A stretch of DNA of 64,000 nucleotides from Litoditis marina (taxonomy: Eukaryota > Nematoda > Chromadorea > Rhabditida > Rhabditidae). A model generated the notes under the pieces. The model was given only the letters and a program-made list of their open reading frames with translations, did not search any database and was not told where the DNA came from. The stretch's first letter is position 1. Each line of letters opens with the position of its first letter. The position numbers were made by a program, and so were the translations under genes. Shown here in pieces: positions 22,059 to 33,719 of the stretch. The stretch is from positions 15,918,330-15,982,329 of the forward strand of contig OZ038439.1 in assembly GCA_964036275.1 (NCBI GenBank), in the 5' to 3' direction.

Positions 22059-22198
22059 AATTTTTCTGTAAATATTAAAAAAGACATGAAATCTTCTAGT
22101 TTTCATGTGAATCATAATGTTGTGTGAATCATTGTGAAATAAATTATACGCAATTTCCTATTCAGACTCAAGACGAATCGAACAAAAAAGTCTACTTT

Positions 22199-22250
22199 CA
22201 GTCTATACGAATTGAAAATGTTGCAGGTCAGACTGATAACGAGAACAACA
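22199..22250 (-). promoter_or_regulatory. Shared cystatin upstream block with GATA-type site, copy 3
   Basis: The same block as at 12804-12855, with ACTGATAA at 22232-22239, about 175 bases before the ATG of cystatin copy 3. Confidence 0.6.
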
Positions 22251-22939
22251 AAAACACCTCCTTTCAGTTTCTTTGTTTTTCGATTTTTGTCAATTTGAAA
22301 CTTTTCAAACTATAACTTTGACCTTCGTGTTAGTTTTATTTATTTAAATCCCAAAATATATTATTCTAATGAACTTAATCATTATAGTCTCTTTTTCTCG
22401 TGGACGTTGTACGTAAAGTCCGAAACCTGGTGATTATCAGAATATATTCAAAGCCTAATGTCAGCTGAAGTCAGTCTAGGGGACTGTAAAGGGACGATTG
22501 CGATACTCAGAAGGCATCATCTCTCCTCAGATGCAAAGAAACAACAACTACAACAGAATTGTCAAAGTAACAGCTTTCTGTCGAATATGAATATGGAATA
22601 TGGATTTGACTGTAACAGGCGTGGGTGCTCCTTATAAAGGCAACCTATCAGTATTCTATAACAACAAAAATGCAAAATACGATATCGGAAAATCCCAGAG
22701 GAACACATCATATACGTTATCTAGAGATGCAACAGAATAAACTCAAAAGCTAAAGTCATCTAAAGTTAGTTTTTTTTAACTTATATTTTTTGTGTATGGC
22801 TCGATGTAGGAAAAGTTTTTTTTCAAGGGAGAGAAGAAACTAACATTTTTCAATGATAGTCTGAATGAAACACCTGAACTGTCCAGCAAACTTTCTTTGT
22901 ATACCGAACTGTATGTGTTGGAAAGCAAGTCGAACTGCT

Positions 22940-23142
22940 ATATAGTCGTCGCCAACGCAAAGGTGGGAGGGTACTGTATATCTCACTTTCCGCTGTGTAC
23001 GTACGCATGTCTGGTATTCCAAAGCTTTCCGGTTATGTGGTCTAATAACGCAGTGGTTAGTGCCGAACCTGCGAAACTTTTCCTCGCAGGTTCGGTTCCG
23101 GCAAGAGACAGAAATTTATTAATTTTGCCACCCACTATAAAG
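22940..23142 (+). mobile_element. TIR element carrying tRNA-like A and B boxes, copy 5
   Basis: It begins TATAGTCGTCGCCAACG and ends TTGCCACCCACTATA, so the ends are imperfect inverted repeats (TATAGTCGTCGCC versus TATAGTGGGTGGC). It contains TAACGCAGTGGTTAGTGCC (A-box region) and CAGGTTCGGTTCC (B box with one change). Confidence 0.8.
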
Positions 23143-23667
23143 CTTGCTCCACTGCAAAACAACAAGGATTTACTCCAAGCGCACAAAATTCTGAATAAAA
23201 AGTCACAATTGGTCAGGTGTCCTTTTGTTCTGAGCAGAAATATCAGACACAAAAGTAGGTTAATTCGTCAACTCAATGTATATCGTGATGATAACTGGTT
23301 CTTTTCTCGTGCTGAACGTCATTGGGACTCATTCAATAGAAATGAATCTGATATGCTATCAATAGGTCAACTACGTGCTAGATTGAAAAATATTGATGTC
23401 AGATTGCTCGGTGAGGTACCACGTTTCTTAACATAAACACTACTGTAATTGTTTTCTCCATCTCTTCTCTCTGTTTACTTGTTTACGATGTATTCGTTTT
23501 CCGCGATTTTTCATTAAACGCTCCCTTGTAAGTTGACTGCGTCTTCAACACGCAACCCCTTGGGATCCGTATTCGCCATAGGTACTCTTATCATTTTCAT
23601 GATACTTTCATAATTTGTACTGTGTTTAACCTATGCGAATGAACTTTTTATTATTATTATTATTAAG
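23143..23667 (+). mobile_element. 5'-truncated non-LTR retrotransposon (LINE) 3' end
   Basis: From about 23150 an open frame runs to a TAA at 23434-23436. Its end (FFSRAERHWDSFNRNE, then IGQLRARLKNID) has the look of the C-terminus of LINE reverse transcriptase proteins. About 210 bases of untranslated sequence follow, ending in (TTA)n at 23649-23666, the kind of microsatellite tail left by CR1-like or RTE-like elements. No reverse transcriptase motif is included, so the copy is dead. It abuts the tRNA-like element, whose reading frame is fused to it by chance. Confidence 0.6.
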
Positions 23668-24514
23668 GTTAGACTCAATGCCATACACAGGGAAGTAGAA
23701 ACATTATCGACAAGTCGCAAAATATCTCTATATTGAAATTCTGCCAAATCAGTTATACATTTGTATCATCCGAAACCTCAAAATGTTCGCGTTGCTCCTC
23801 ATTCTAACACTACATTTTGTTGTTTTTACTGAATATGTAATTTACAACCATAATGTTCTAACTTTTATTCACAATCATAACCCGTTCTTATGTTGTAAAA
23901 ACAGCAATAATATCAAATAATGAACATGAACAAAACCATAAGCTCAACATAATTATACCGTGTTCAAATGGGGGATTATGCACAATTTTATATACACAAC
24001 ATCTTCACGAAACTTATAGTACGTAAAACGTCTACACCCTCTCATATTTCCATGATCTCTAGCAGGAAGAGAGAACAAAAATCGAAGATGATTTGTAAGA
24101 AATTATCGAAAACTCGGTCAGAAATGTGCAAGATTTAGCGAAACTGTCATTAATCGTATTTGGTGCAAAGACTAGTTGGACCTGATTCAAAAATTCGGAA
24201 TTATGAGAAATGAAAACCGAATAGTTCAGAATTCTATAGAGGTAGATTAACATGTTAGTTATTGATATTTCTGGAATAATTCAGACCTCAGGCATGGCTT
24301 TTTTAAACGTGAAGATGTAGCAACTATAATCTATATTGTGTAATACAACGATCAAAATTAAAAACCATGCCTAAAATCGACGTTCCAGCTGTATTCTACA
24401 TTCGACAAAAACTGAAACGTGCGACGTGAAGTATCATACGTATCACTTTTCTGATGTGTTTTACACGTTTCACATGAAATATGATTACTAAACGTAAGTA
24501 CATTATCATAATTT

Positions 24515-27500
24515 TCAGTTTACACAGGGTGAAACCACATCCATAGGCTCTTCCGGTACGGCCGCCTCACAAATCGAAGGATTGTAGTAGAAGAAGGCGA
24601 ACGAGTACTCCAGATTCTGTTTTTCCACCGTCATGTCGACGTATCCTGCGAAATAATTAATAAACCTCAGCAAACCTCGATAGTTTACTTATTTCAATTC
24701 TGGGCTTTGAGCTCTATAATTTGAATACGAATCTTCAGAAGAACTTACGGAAAAACATATATTAGAATAGAAGTCCACAACGAATGGTTTCAATTCACAG
24801 TTTTTTCTCGTATCTTCGATGTGTTTAAAGGCGATTTACAGCCAAATCTAGATTGACACCAAATAAGGATCAGCTCAGATGTAAGAAAATGTTAATCGCC
24901 CACTAAGCTCCAACGAATTAGCGTACATAGAAGAATCTTTTTGATGATTTGGATTATGATCCTCAAAACAAATGCTGTATTATCGCAATTCATGAAACGT
25001 AATAATTCGAAGAGCGGCATTTTTCGAAGCTTTCAGGCTGATCAGCGTTGACATTCAAACTAAACTTCCTAGGAACTTCGAGGAAAGGGCATGAGACATC
25101 AGATTTCCCGTTCAGAAGATTTTCATAGTGCGTTATCTCACGCCACATGATGTGGAAACGCAGAAGTTCCAGAATCCAACTTTCACGATTTTGCTTTCGA
25201 AAGTGAAGGTTTCAGAAAACCTTTGCTTTGGTGTACAACAAACTTTTCACGCGAAGTCCCTTTTTCCACGCGAAAGTCCAACTAGAGATTTCTACACAGC
25301 CAAATAAACGATCATCGTGCCTTCACTGGGCTTCACATTCTTCAAACCCTGTTTTCACGTGAAACAACCGTAAAACAAACGTGCATTTTTGCGTCCTTGT
25401 TTTCCCAAGCGAAAGTCAAACTATGAGATTCTAACATACCGCACAAATCATCCAACATACCTTCACTGGATCGTCTGAAACTTGTTCACTATACACAGCA
25501 AAATTAACTTCCACCGTACCTTCATTTGGTTCCACCACGAAGTCGGTGTCAGCGCCTAATTGGGCTGCCGTCTTCAATGCCTGCTGCATGCCAGAAATGA
25601 GCAGATTCCGGGATCCCACGTCCGTCTCCGTGTACTCGGCGCAACAGGCGCTAATCTAAAGAGATACAAAACTGAATAGGTTTGAAGAGATTCGCTTATG
25701 AGCACTTTGTTTACATCAGCATTTTAAAAGAATAGTAGTTGCAGAATGGTACAATTAATCGTAGCATCACAGGCATCAACAATTTTCCCCAAATTGTTTC
25801 ATCATTTAGAAGATTTGCTAGAGATAAGAGTTGTCAGAAAGGACATCAGACTGAAGAGATCCCGTTACCGTAAAATTTTATACGTAGAACTATGAAGTCA
25901 AATAGATGTGTACCTGTATAAATGTCTGGAAGGGTGCATTGAACAGGTACTGTAGGGCGAAGGAAAGGTCTTCCACTGGGCAGGGCACGCGATGGTCCTG
26001 AAATTAAATCACTTATTGATTGACTTTTGTTTTTCCTAAATATGATCTTCGAATTACATTGACACCTCATTCGAGTGGTCTTCAACGGGGGGTGAAAACA
26101 GACCTTTATCGTTTCTACCATTATGTCCACATGTAGTGACAACTGTTTCAAGGACTGTAGAGCGTGGAGATTACGGAATAGCAGTGGGCCCAGGTATCCT
26201 CCAGGAGTGTAGGGAGATCGACCTGAATCATAAAACTTCACTAAAATACAAAACCAATCTCAGAATCGGAATTTTCTTCGCTGTTTGAGAAACTTTAAAA
26301 CCGCAACATACGCATAAAGCAGAGTCAAGGCGCAATGCTAACTACTGAGCTGAACTTAAGCCATAATCACAACGAACATTTCACAGTTTGTCGGTGTCAG
26401 ATATAATAGAGTAGAATATAACGAAGAAGTGTATTCGTGTTTCAAGACGCGTCCTTCCAGAGTGAAAAATAGATGTAGCAGTAATGAATGAATTTGAATG
26501 GAGCAGAGAAAGTTGAGGGATATTCATGAATTTAAAAATGCAGTTCAAAGTAGGAGATAAAGTCAAACATTTTGTAGCACCAACCGTTGCCCTTGAATAT
26601 CTTGGTGAGTTCGACCTCCTTCATGAGCACGTTGATCTCGGCGATTCCGCTGGTTTTCGAGAGAACTTTGGCGGCGTTGGAGGGGTGGAAGGACAGTGGG
26701 GAACGACGGTGGCGGGAATCAGATACACGACACTCTTTCACGTCGTCACTGATCTGAATCATGAGCTATGGGAATGTGAAGCCATCTATGGAATGAATAG
26801 TGATTAATTGTGAACTCAATCATTTCAGGTTCATCTCTCAAGCTCATAGTAAAATCTCCGATCAGAAACACTCGAGAAAAACATGGAGAATTAGAAACGT
26901 GAAACTGGACTACACATTTTTGATCTTTTTTCAGGATCTAGTGCAGCTTGAACTAAGATGAAGCGCACGGTTATTCACGAGCAAACCGTCGTTCATAGTT
27001 CATAACAAGAACAAACTGATGGTCCCAACACTACTCCACTTTTTCTAGCTTTTGTTTGCATTATTCTTTGTTTTCTGAATCCTTTTTTCATTGATTCTGT
27101 CAATTTTGTCAACTTTCTACCCTTTTCGTATTCCCAACCCCATCTTTTAACCAATATTAGCCATTTCACACCCCACAATGCATTGGGAATGTGGCCCTGC
27201 TGTCGCACCTGCATTTATGTGCCATAGGGGCGATAATTTAGGCATTAGGCCCAATAGCTGAAGTCCCGCCGCGTAGGTGCTTAGCCTAATTACGGTAATT
27301 ACTGGCATGAAAGATGAGCGGAAAGTATACTGTACGTGAGACACGTACGTGAAACAGAAATGTTTCAATTGAAACGAAAATGTCTAGTTTGGGCATCAAC
27401 GAAACATAACTCTTCCCTCAGTAATTTTCGTAACGTTTCAAGGCGAAACATCATAAACGTCTCACTCTTTTTGGAGAACTTCTATGTTTGGGTTTTTTTT

Positions 27501-28168
27501 GTCCCACCTAACGTAGAGGATTATTCTGCATGAAAAACCAGAAAAACCAAAAAATGATTTTCAAAGTTTTCCCCGAAACCAGTAAACCGACAATTTTAAA
27601 CACCAACCTGCATTTTGTCGTACATATTTAGTTCGGTGGCGCAACTGTTGTGAAGTTTTCGGCAGGTTTGCTGAAAAAAAGTGTATCAGAAAAATTAACT
27701 TCATTGTTTCTAGCACAATCTTCAACGCTTCGCAGGACATAGTTGAAAAATCCTCTCGGAGTGCTTGACTTTGAGAAATACACTTTGTACTGCCGGCAAA
27801 ACTTCCTGATGATTGATGTACTTGCAGTTGGCTTCCCGTTATGAGCTAGGCGTGAATAACTTCATATCTAACTAAACTCTTTTTTTAGAGTTCTCCATTA
27901 TGAGTAGTTAGCAGCATACTTTATACTAGAAATAAATCGAATGGCCACGTTAAGTTAGCATTCTAATGAGGAATCATGTACTTTCTCATTGCACGTTTCT
28001 TAGTTCTGCTGTGTATAACATGTTTTACGTGACAGTGCAATCGACTGACAGTTGCTGTTGAATACCCATTCTCAAACTGACCGACAACGACGTGGAGTCT
28101 TCGAAGCAGAGAAAAGACTCAATGTTGGAGATGATTTCATCGGGCAGAGACAGCAGCGAAAGTGACAT
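24515..28168 (-). CDS. F-box protein
   Basis: Eight exons: 28082-28168, 27608-27670, 26585-26753, 26104-26222, 25914-25997, 25461-25655, 25142-25193 and 24515-24645. All junctions keep the frame and give 299 aa. The ATG directly follows the acceptor TTTTCCAG, which suits spliced-leader addition. Residues 8-40 form an F-box: LPDEIISNIESFLCFED, then SLSQTCRKLH across the first junction. F-box proteins bind SKP1 and bring substrates to a cullin ubiquitin ligase. The rest (ALQSLKQLSLHV, FQTFIQISACC) vaguely resembles leucine-rich substrate-binding regions, but I recognise no named domain. Exon 7 uses a weak acceptor (TTTCGAAAG) and was placed by frame and protein-like sequence; if it is read through, a different C-terminus results. 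The substrate is unknown. Confidence 0.75.
27690..27850 (-). other. Open segment in F-box gene intron 1, origin unknown
   Basis: The minus strand is open for about 50 codons with protein-like composition (IIRKFCRQYKVYFSKSS, then FFNYVLRSVEDCARNN), but there is no start codon or clear splice site at its upstream end. It could be a remnant of a mobile-element protein or chance. Confidence 0.25.
27930..28055. mobile_element. CACGTGA-type MITE, copy 4
   Basis: It contains TTAAGTTAGCATTCTAATGAG, TTCTGCTGTGTATAACATG and TTTTACGTGACAGTGC. It sits in intron 1 of the F-box gene, close to exon 1. Confidence 0.75.
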
Positions 28169-28654
28169 CTGGAAAATTGGATGTTTTGGTTTCAGTAAAA
28201 TATCTATAAAGAGAGCGAATAATACAAAGATAATACAAATTTATATTAAACATCACAACAAAATATTCTATACGAAGCAAACTGGTAGAAAGAAGAAATA
28301 ATCAATAATTAGTCAATAGTCACGTGATACGAGAACACTGCTTGATACGCAACTATATCACGTTTTGTTTCTCGATGTGTTCGAGAATGAAATAGTGGGC
28401 GTGGCCAAATTTGTTGTTAGTGGCCCCTTGACACCTTTTTCTCTAAAATTTTGAAGTGATTTGTGAGCGACGTGAGAGAAGATAATGTGCGTTATGAATT
28501 ACTATTAAACAAATCAGTATCACAAGACTAATCACAAGAAAACATGTAGGGAGGATGACAACAAATTGATAATTTTCTGAACAGTAATTTATCATTTGAT
28601 TAGAACAAATTGAGTTTGTTCATTTTGCAATACTAATTGAATGAGTCAACATTT

Positions 28655-28882
28655 CGAGAGTTGTTCGTCATTCCCACAGAGACTTTGGCAGGATGCCATG
28701 GAAATTTCCAAGTTCTTCACCAAGAATGAAAACAAATTGTGTGAACTGTAGTTTACTCTCATTTCAACATGTGAGTAAAAACACTGTCCATGTTTTTTCA
28801 TGTTCTCTATGAAAAACCTTCATATGAGAATTTTCTTGGTACGCTGCCAAAGTCTCAGTTGGAATGGCGAGAACTATAATTT
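28655..28882. mobile_element. TIR element with GAGACTTTGGCAG ends, copy 3
   Basis: The ends CATTCCCACAGAGACTTTGG and CCAAAGTCTCAGTTGGAATGG are inverted copies. This copy and those at 29624-29840 and 29840-30066 end in ATAGTTC or its complement. Confidence 0.75.
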
Positions 28883-29623
28883 TTATTGTTTCTAAAGTAG
28901 TACAAGGTTTCTGAAGTAGTACAAAATAGATAAGTGAAAGAATGATGTGTGTTTCCCATTGCCGACTAGATAAAGTATATAAATTCATGAATATTGATTA
29001 TTTGTGGGAAACGAAAAAATGCCGGATAGATAGCCAGGTTATATTGTTTGACACGGCAACAGGCTACGATTCCACGCTTCACTAATCAGATTCCATAATG
29101 AGAGAGCGAGGGGAAAGGAGAGAGGGAGAGAGAGAGAAGAAGGGGAGAGAAAAGCGACCGAGGATAAACGAAGAGAGGTATAAGTAGAAAGAAAGAGTTA
29201 GACAGAGATGCAGGCATAGGGAAATACATAGAGAGATAGGAGAGAAGAATACAATTAGAGAGGTAGAAAAGTGGAGAGGTAGAGAGGAAGCTAGAGAAAG
29301 CAGAAGTAAAAGTTGATCAAAACCTTCCCGAGACTTCTCTCAAACTGTGTATGTGCGTATGGATCGTGTCTATTCTTCCCTTTGAAGGGAGGCAGGTATA
29401 GAGAAACAGAAAAGAGAGAAGATAGGAAGAGAATAATCTCTCCCAATTACTGCGTGTTTCACCTCCTCCTGTGCCTATATACCCTCTGAAGGGGGAAGTA
29501 GTAGTAGACCTACGTGTGTCTAATATGCCAGACGAATCCTGTTAATTTGAGGTGCATTGTTATTGCTGAGCTGATAATTCGCTAACATGATCTACCTCCG
29601 CACTATTTTCATTAGACATATAA

Positions 29624-29840
29624 TATAGTTCTCGCCATTCCCATTGAGACTTCGAGCCAACGGAAATTGCAATAAATACATTTCATATAAATCTTAGGTT
29701 CATGAAAATATCTGTTTGCCACGTACAGCAAGCCGCTCGGAATACTTTCGGTGATTTGGAAAACTTTAACATTGTGAAAAGCCACCTGGAAACTTTCGGT
29801 CACGTTGCCGAGGTTTCAGTGGAAATAACTGGAACTATAT
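29624..29840. mobile_element. TIR element with GAGACTT ends, copy 4
   Basis: The ends ATAGTTCTCGCCATTCCCAT and AGTGGAAATAACTGGAACTAT face inward. It directly abuts the next copy, so two elements stand head to tail. Confidence 0.7.
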
Positions 29841-30066
29841 AGTTCGTTCATCCCCACTGAGACCAATTGGCATTGTGCCAAGATTTTGGACTATTTCTCA
29901 GAACAGTGAAAAGTTTTCTCTAGACTTTTTTTATTGATTTGTACTTATGAAGCTGAACAACCTCTAACAGCGAATTGCGGTTTATTGGAAAACTCCAAAG
30001 TGGTTGAAAATCGCTTGGAATATTCATTGGCCCGCTGCCAAGTCTCAGTGGGAATGACCGGGACTA
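29840..30066. mobile_element. TIR element with GAGACCAATTGGCA ends, copy 5
   Basis: The left end is ATAGTTCGTTCATCCCCACTG and the right end is TCAGTGGGAATGACCGGGAC. The interior shares GGTTTATTGGAAAACTCC with the 8366-8592 element in reverse. Confidence 0.7.
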
Positions 30067-31248
30067 TACAGAGGATACATACTATGTAAATGTAACTTGT
30101 TAAGGAACAGCTTAACAATGTCAAGGAACAGCTTAACTGTAGTTTTCGATTTCATTTGTAGTTTCGCATTTCATTTGAAAGATAACACAAAAGAAAAAGA
30201 CTAGCAAATGTCAGACTTCAGCTTAGACTAATGCAACATAAACTACGGAGACATCACGGAGATGATCTATGGAAATATTGAAAATAGTGGTGTTTTGATC
30301 TACTTCCGGATTTTAAATTGATGTCAGGCTGACCTTAACACTACGAAAACAGATTAGAATGTATTTTTAGGCCGGGATTTGGTCTTTGAGAGAGAGCGCT
30401 CTGAGCGCTCTGAACTGTAGATCTAGATCGAGTTACCATTGACCATTTACCTACGGCAAAATAATATTTGTGTGTGGCAGAGTACTTTTGTTTATGGAAC
30501 TCTGGAAACTTGTACGATACTTTGATACGTTATGATTACGATGTTTTGCTCCAGCGGAATTCTGCTGAAAGCGAAAAAGACGTTGTTCACATTTTTTTAT
30601 TTCCATTCATTGTTGTATTGGATGTAGGAGGCGACGGAAAGAAGTGGAGATTATCTCAACTTCTAGTTCGCAAAGAAGAGAAAAAGGAAATGAAATAGAA
30701 GTTTGAAACAGAAAGTTATGTTATTGAAGAAGTGTTTCTCTATTCACCTCATTCTCCCGGACATGTAGGAGCACATCCTCAGAGAAACGCGACTCACTGC
30801 TTCTTGGGATATAGTCTGTTTCACCAATCGATGTACTCCTACAGTAATCCGTCAATTGTTCAAGGGGGGGGGGTCTAATGAAAAAGTCATTACTTTACTT
30901 TCAAATTTTTAGAGTTAGTAATAGTAAACATGCAGAAGACGCTATCAACATTTTGAGGAATTCTGAACACGCTAATATACCAAAGTTTGACCTGGAAGAC
31001 GTAGCAGATTACTGTAGAGGGTTATAAGTGGGTGGGACAAACTATATTTCTGCCTACGGCGTCCGAACTTCACCACAAATCCAACGGGATCAAACTACAA
31101 ACACAGCGCGATGGGGCGACATACACCGTCTAGACAGCCCTAATAGTTTTTCCTTATCCCTTCGAAACTATATTGTATTTCTCCTCTGCACTCTGTGTCA
31201 GTTCCCCTTCAAGTCCCTTTCAAGTCCCTTTCCAACCTCCATACATTT

Positions 31249-31266
31249 CCCCCCCCCCCCCCCCCC
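31249..31266 (-). repeat. Poly-C tract, 18 C (poly-G on minus strand)
   Basis: An uninterrupted run of 18 C, a potential G-quadruplex on the complementary strand. Confidence 0.95.
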
Positions 31267-31619
31267 GAAACTATATCGTTTCGAGACCTCATTCTCCCTC
31301 CTCTGCCCCGTGAACTATAAACGTTCGAATGTGCACCTATAAAACGCGAAATTGCGTACTGAGGCACTGGAAATCTCTAAAACAATTCGCCTTACGTTAA
31401 ATCATCAAAATGGCCGGTCATAACCGGGCGCGCCTGCAAGAGAGACGAGACGCAGCTGGCAGAGACGCGACGAGAGAGCACTCATTACACTGGCGGAGGG
31501 AGAGAGGGCGCAGAGAAGCAGACGGTCGTACCAAGTTTATGGAGGTTTTATTTCGTACTCTATGTGTGGAGCGCGGGCCAACGATGAAATAAATGATAAC
31601 GAGATACTAAAAGAAAGGA

Positions 31620-31644
31620 GGAATAGGCCATGAGGTAGGAGAGA

Positions 31645-31707
<63 letters not shown>

Positions 31708-33180
31708 GAGAGGGAGGGGGAGATAGCGAGACAGTGGAAAAGTGGAAGAGAGAGTGTGGAGAGGAGATAGTCATTTATTAGGAATAAGAAAGAAAGAAAG
31801 AAAGAAAGGGAAAGTGATTAGGCAAGAGAAATGAAGAGAAAAGAGAGATGGAGAAGAGAGAAATAAGGAGAGAAATGAATAGAGAGAGAGAGAGAGAAGA
31901 GCCGGCGGCATCACGAGCTAGGCGGAAGTCACAGTGATTAGTGTAAAACAACAAGGTAACTCCTACTAGCTCAGAAAAAGTAAACCACTACACTAATCGA
32001 AAGTTCATCATTACATTCCCTCTCTCTCTATAATTCTCTCTTTTTCTTCATGAAAAACGTGATGTACTTCCGTTGTTATTGTATAGGATAACATTTAAGC
32101 TCCTCAGTAGAGAAAGTGAGAAGTGCAAAAACAACTTTTTTGTGTCGCTGAAGCAGTGGGAGGAAAATGGGAGAGAGAGAGAAAGGAGAAGAGAAAGAAA
32201 TATTCGATAGAGAGAGAGAGAAAATGGAGAGAGAATGAGAGAGTAAGAACAGATGAAAATAATCATTGAGAGACGCAGAGAGGAAAAGAGAGCGATACAA
32301 TGGCACAAGGTGTTAGTGATAAATAGGGAGAGATAGATAGATGGAGGAAGAGAAAGGAGAGAGAGAACGAAGACAGAGAGAAAGAGAGAGAAAAGAGATA
32401 GAGAAAGGAGAGAGAGGTTTCGATCATTCTCGTTTGGCGCAGCGGAGCGAAACGATAAATTCGGACAGCTAAGCACATAGTTCATGTGAAATATAGGAGA
32501 AATTATGAGTGTTAGTATGGGTTGGCGGCGGAACATTTCATAGTATTCGAGGCGACGGTTTCATGGGAAGGGGCAGGTGATAGAGGGAGAGGAGTATAGA
32601 GAGGGAGAGAGAGAATATAGAGGGGTATAGAGAGTGAGTATAGAGAGGGAGTATATAGTATATAATATAGAGAAAGTGAGCTCTATATGATGGAGGAAGG
32701 GAGAGAGAGAAAGAGGCAGTTGATAGAGAGGGAGAGAGGGGAAGTGTTGAGAGAGGGGTGGAAGAGGAAAGGAAGGGACAGATGAGGAGGAAGGGGAAGG
32801 AGGGTCAGGGGGAGAGAGGAAGAGGGCGAGAAAGAGAGAGAAGGGAGAGAGACGACGGTTTTTGGGGGAGGCAGGTGATAGAGGGAGGTGGGGTGGAGAG
32901 AGAGAGAGAGAGAGAATGTGGAGGAAAAGGGGGAGAGAGAGATAGAGGAGGGAGGGAGAAAGAAAGAGAGAAAGAGAGAGGGAGGGAGAGGGAGTGAGGA
33001 AGATATAGGTGAAGAGAGAAGGAGGGAGAAGATAAGAGAGAGAGAGGTGGAGAGAAAGAGAGACACCCGGAAGACAGAGAGAAAATGAGAAAAGTGAGAG
33101 AGGGCGAATGGGAAACAAAGAAAGTAGAGGAAATAGCAGTGTCAATGAATCTCTGATTAAAGATGGACAAACTTCCTGAA
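31620..33180. repeat. Purine-rich GA tract of about 1.5 kb
   Basis: Most of this stretch is A and G on the plus strand, with GAGAGAGA blocks (pure at 31647-31701) broken by short mixed pieces such as 31920-32040. The long minus-strand frames rich in Ser and Leu are a by-product of the CT repeat. Confidence 0.85.
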
Positions 33181-33532
33181 GTAGTAGGTTTCCACGAACG
33201 ACGTGAATACCCTGAAGCGTCACGTGTGCTTGGATTACCCCGTCACCGCTAATGTTGATTTAATCCCATGAACCAAAAACTAAATTATAGTATTATCAAT
33301 TTACGTGATAAGATTGAGGAATTGCCTCTAAAATCATCTTCTTATGTAAGTTAAGTACCATCGGGAACACAGAATGTATTTCACAAGCCGCTATCAGGTG
33401 GTTTGAAGTTTCTGAATACTAAGATGGCTTGTGAGCTCGTTCGAAACAATCAGGGAAATAGTATGAAAATTGTTCAAAAAAAAGAATGTCTTTTCCAAGA
33501 CAAAATGAATTATCTACAGCAACAAAAACTTT

Positions 33533-33719
33533 CCGCCAGGCGGCGTAGCAATCCCTCCAATCTCACGAGAAGTTCATATCAGTTTCTCGTGAGATCCCTC
33601 ATGAGCTACCCGTGAACTCTCAATGTTGTAGCATAGCAATCAATAGAATCTCATGAGAAGCTCATGCGATAGCTCATGAGATATCTCATAAGATTTTTGA
33701 GGGATTGCTACGCCGCCAG
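33533..33719. mobile_element. TIR element with GGCGGCGTAGCAATCCCTC ends
   Basis: The terminal inverted repeats of about 22 bp are near perfect. The interior is filled with CTCATGAG-like and TCTCACGAGA-like palindromic octamers, so it can fold almost throughout. No coding sequence. Confidence 0.8.

Larger units (their letters stand above)
22059..24514. other. Intergenic DNA between cystatin copy 3 and the F-box gene
   Basis: It holds the shared upstream block (22199-22250), a tRNA-like TIR element (22940-23142) and, directly after it, a truncated non-LTR retrotransposon (23143-23667). The rest shows no gene. Confidence 0.6.

Noticed and set aside
22897..23436. 179-codon plus-strand open frame as one gene
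   Set aside because: Its first part lies in the tRNA-like element and only the end resembles a LINE protein, so it is a chance fusion across two repeats.
32048..33223. Long minus-strand open frames rich in Ser, Leu and Pro, up to 220 codons
   Set aside because: They are translations of a CT-rich repeat. Several overlapping frames are open at once and the composition is that of the repeat.
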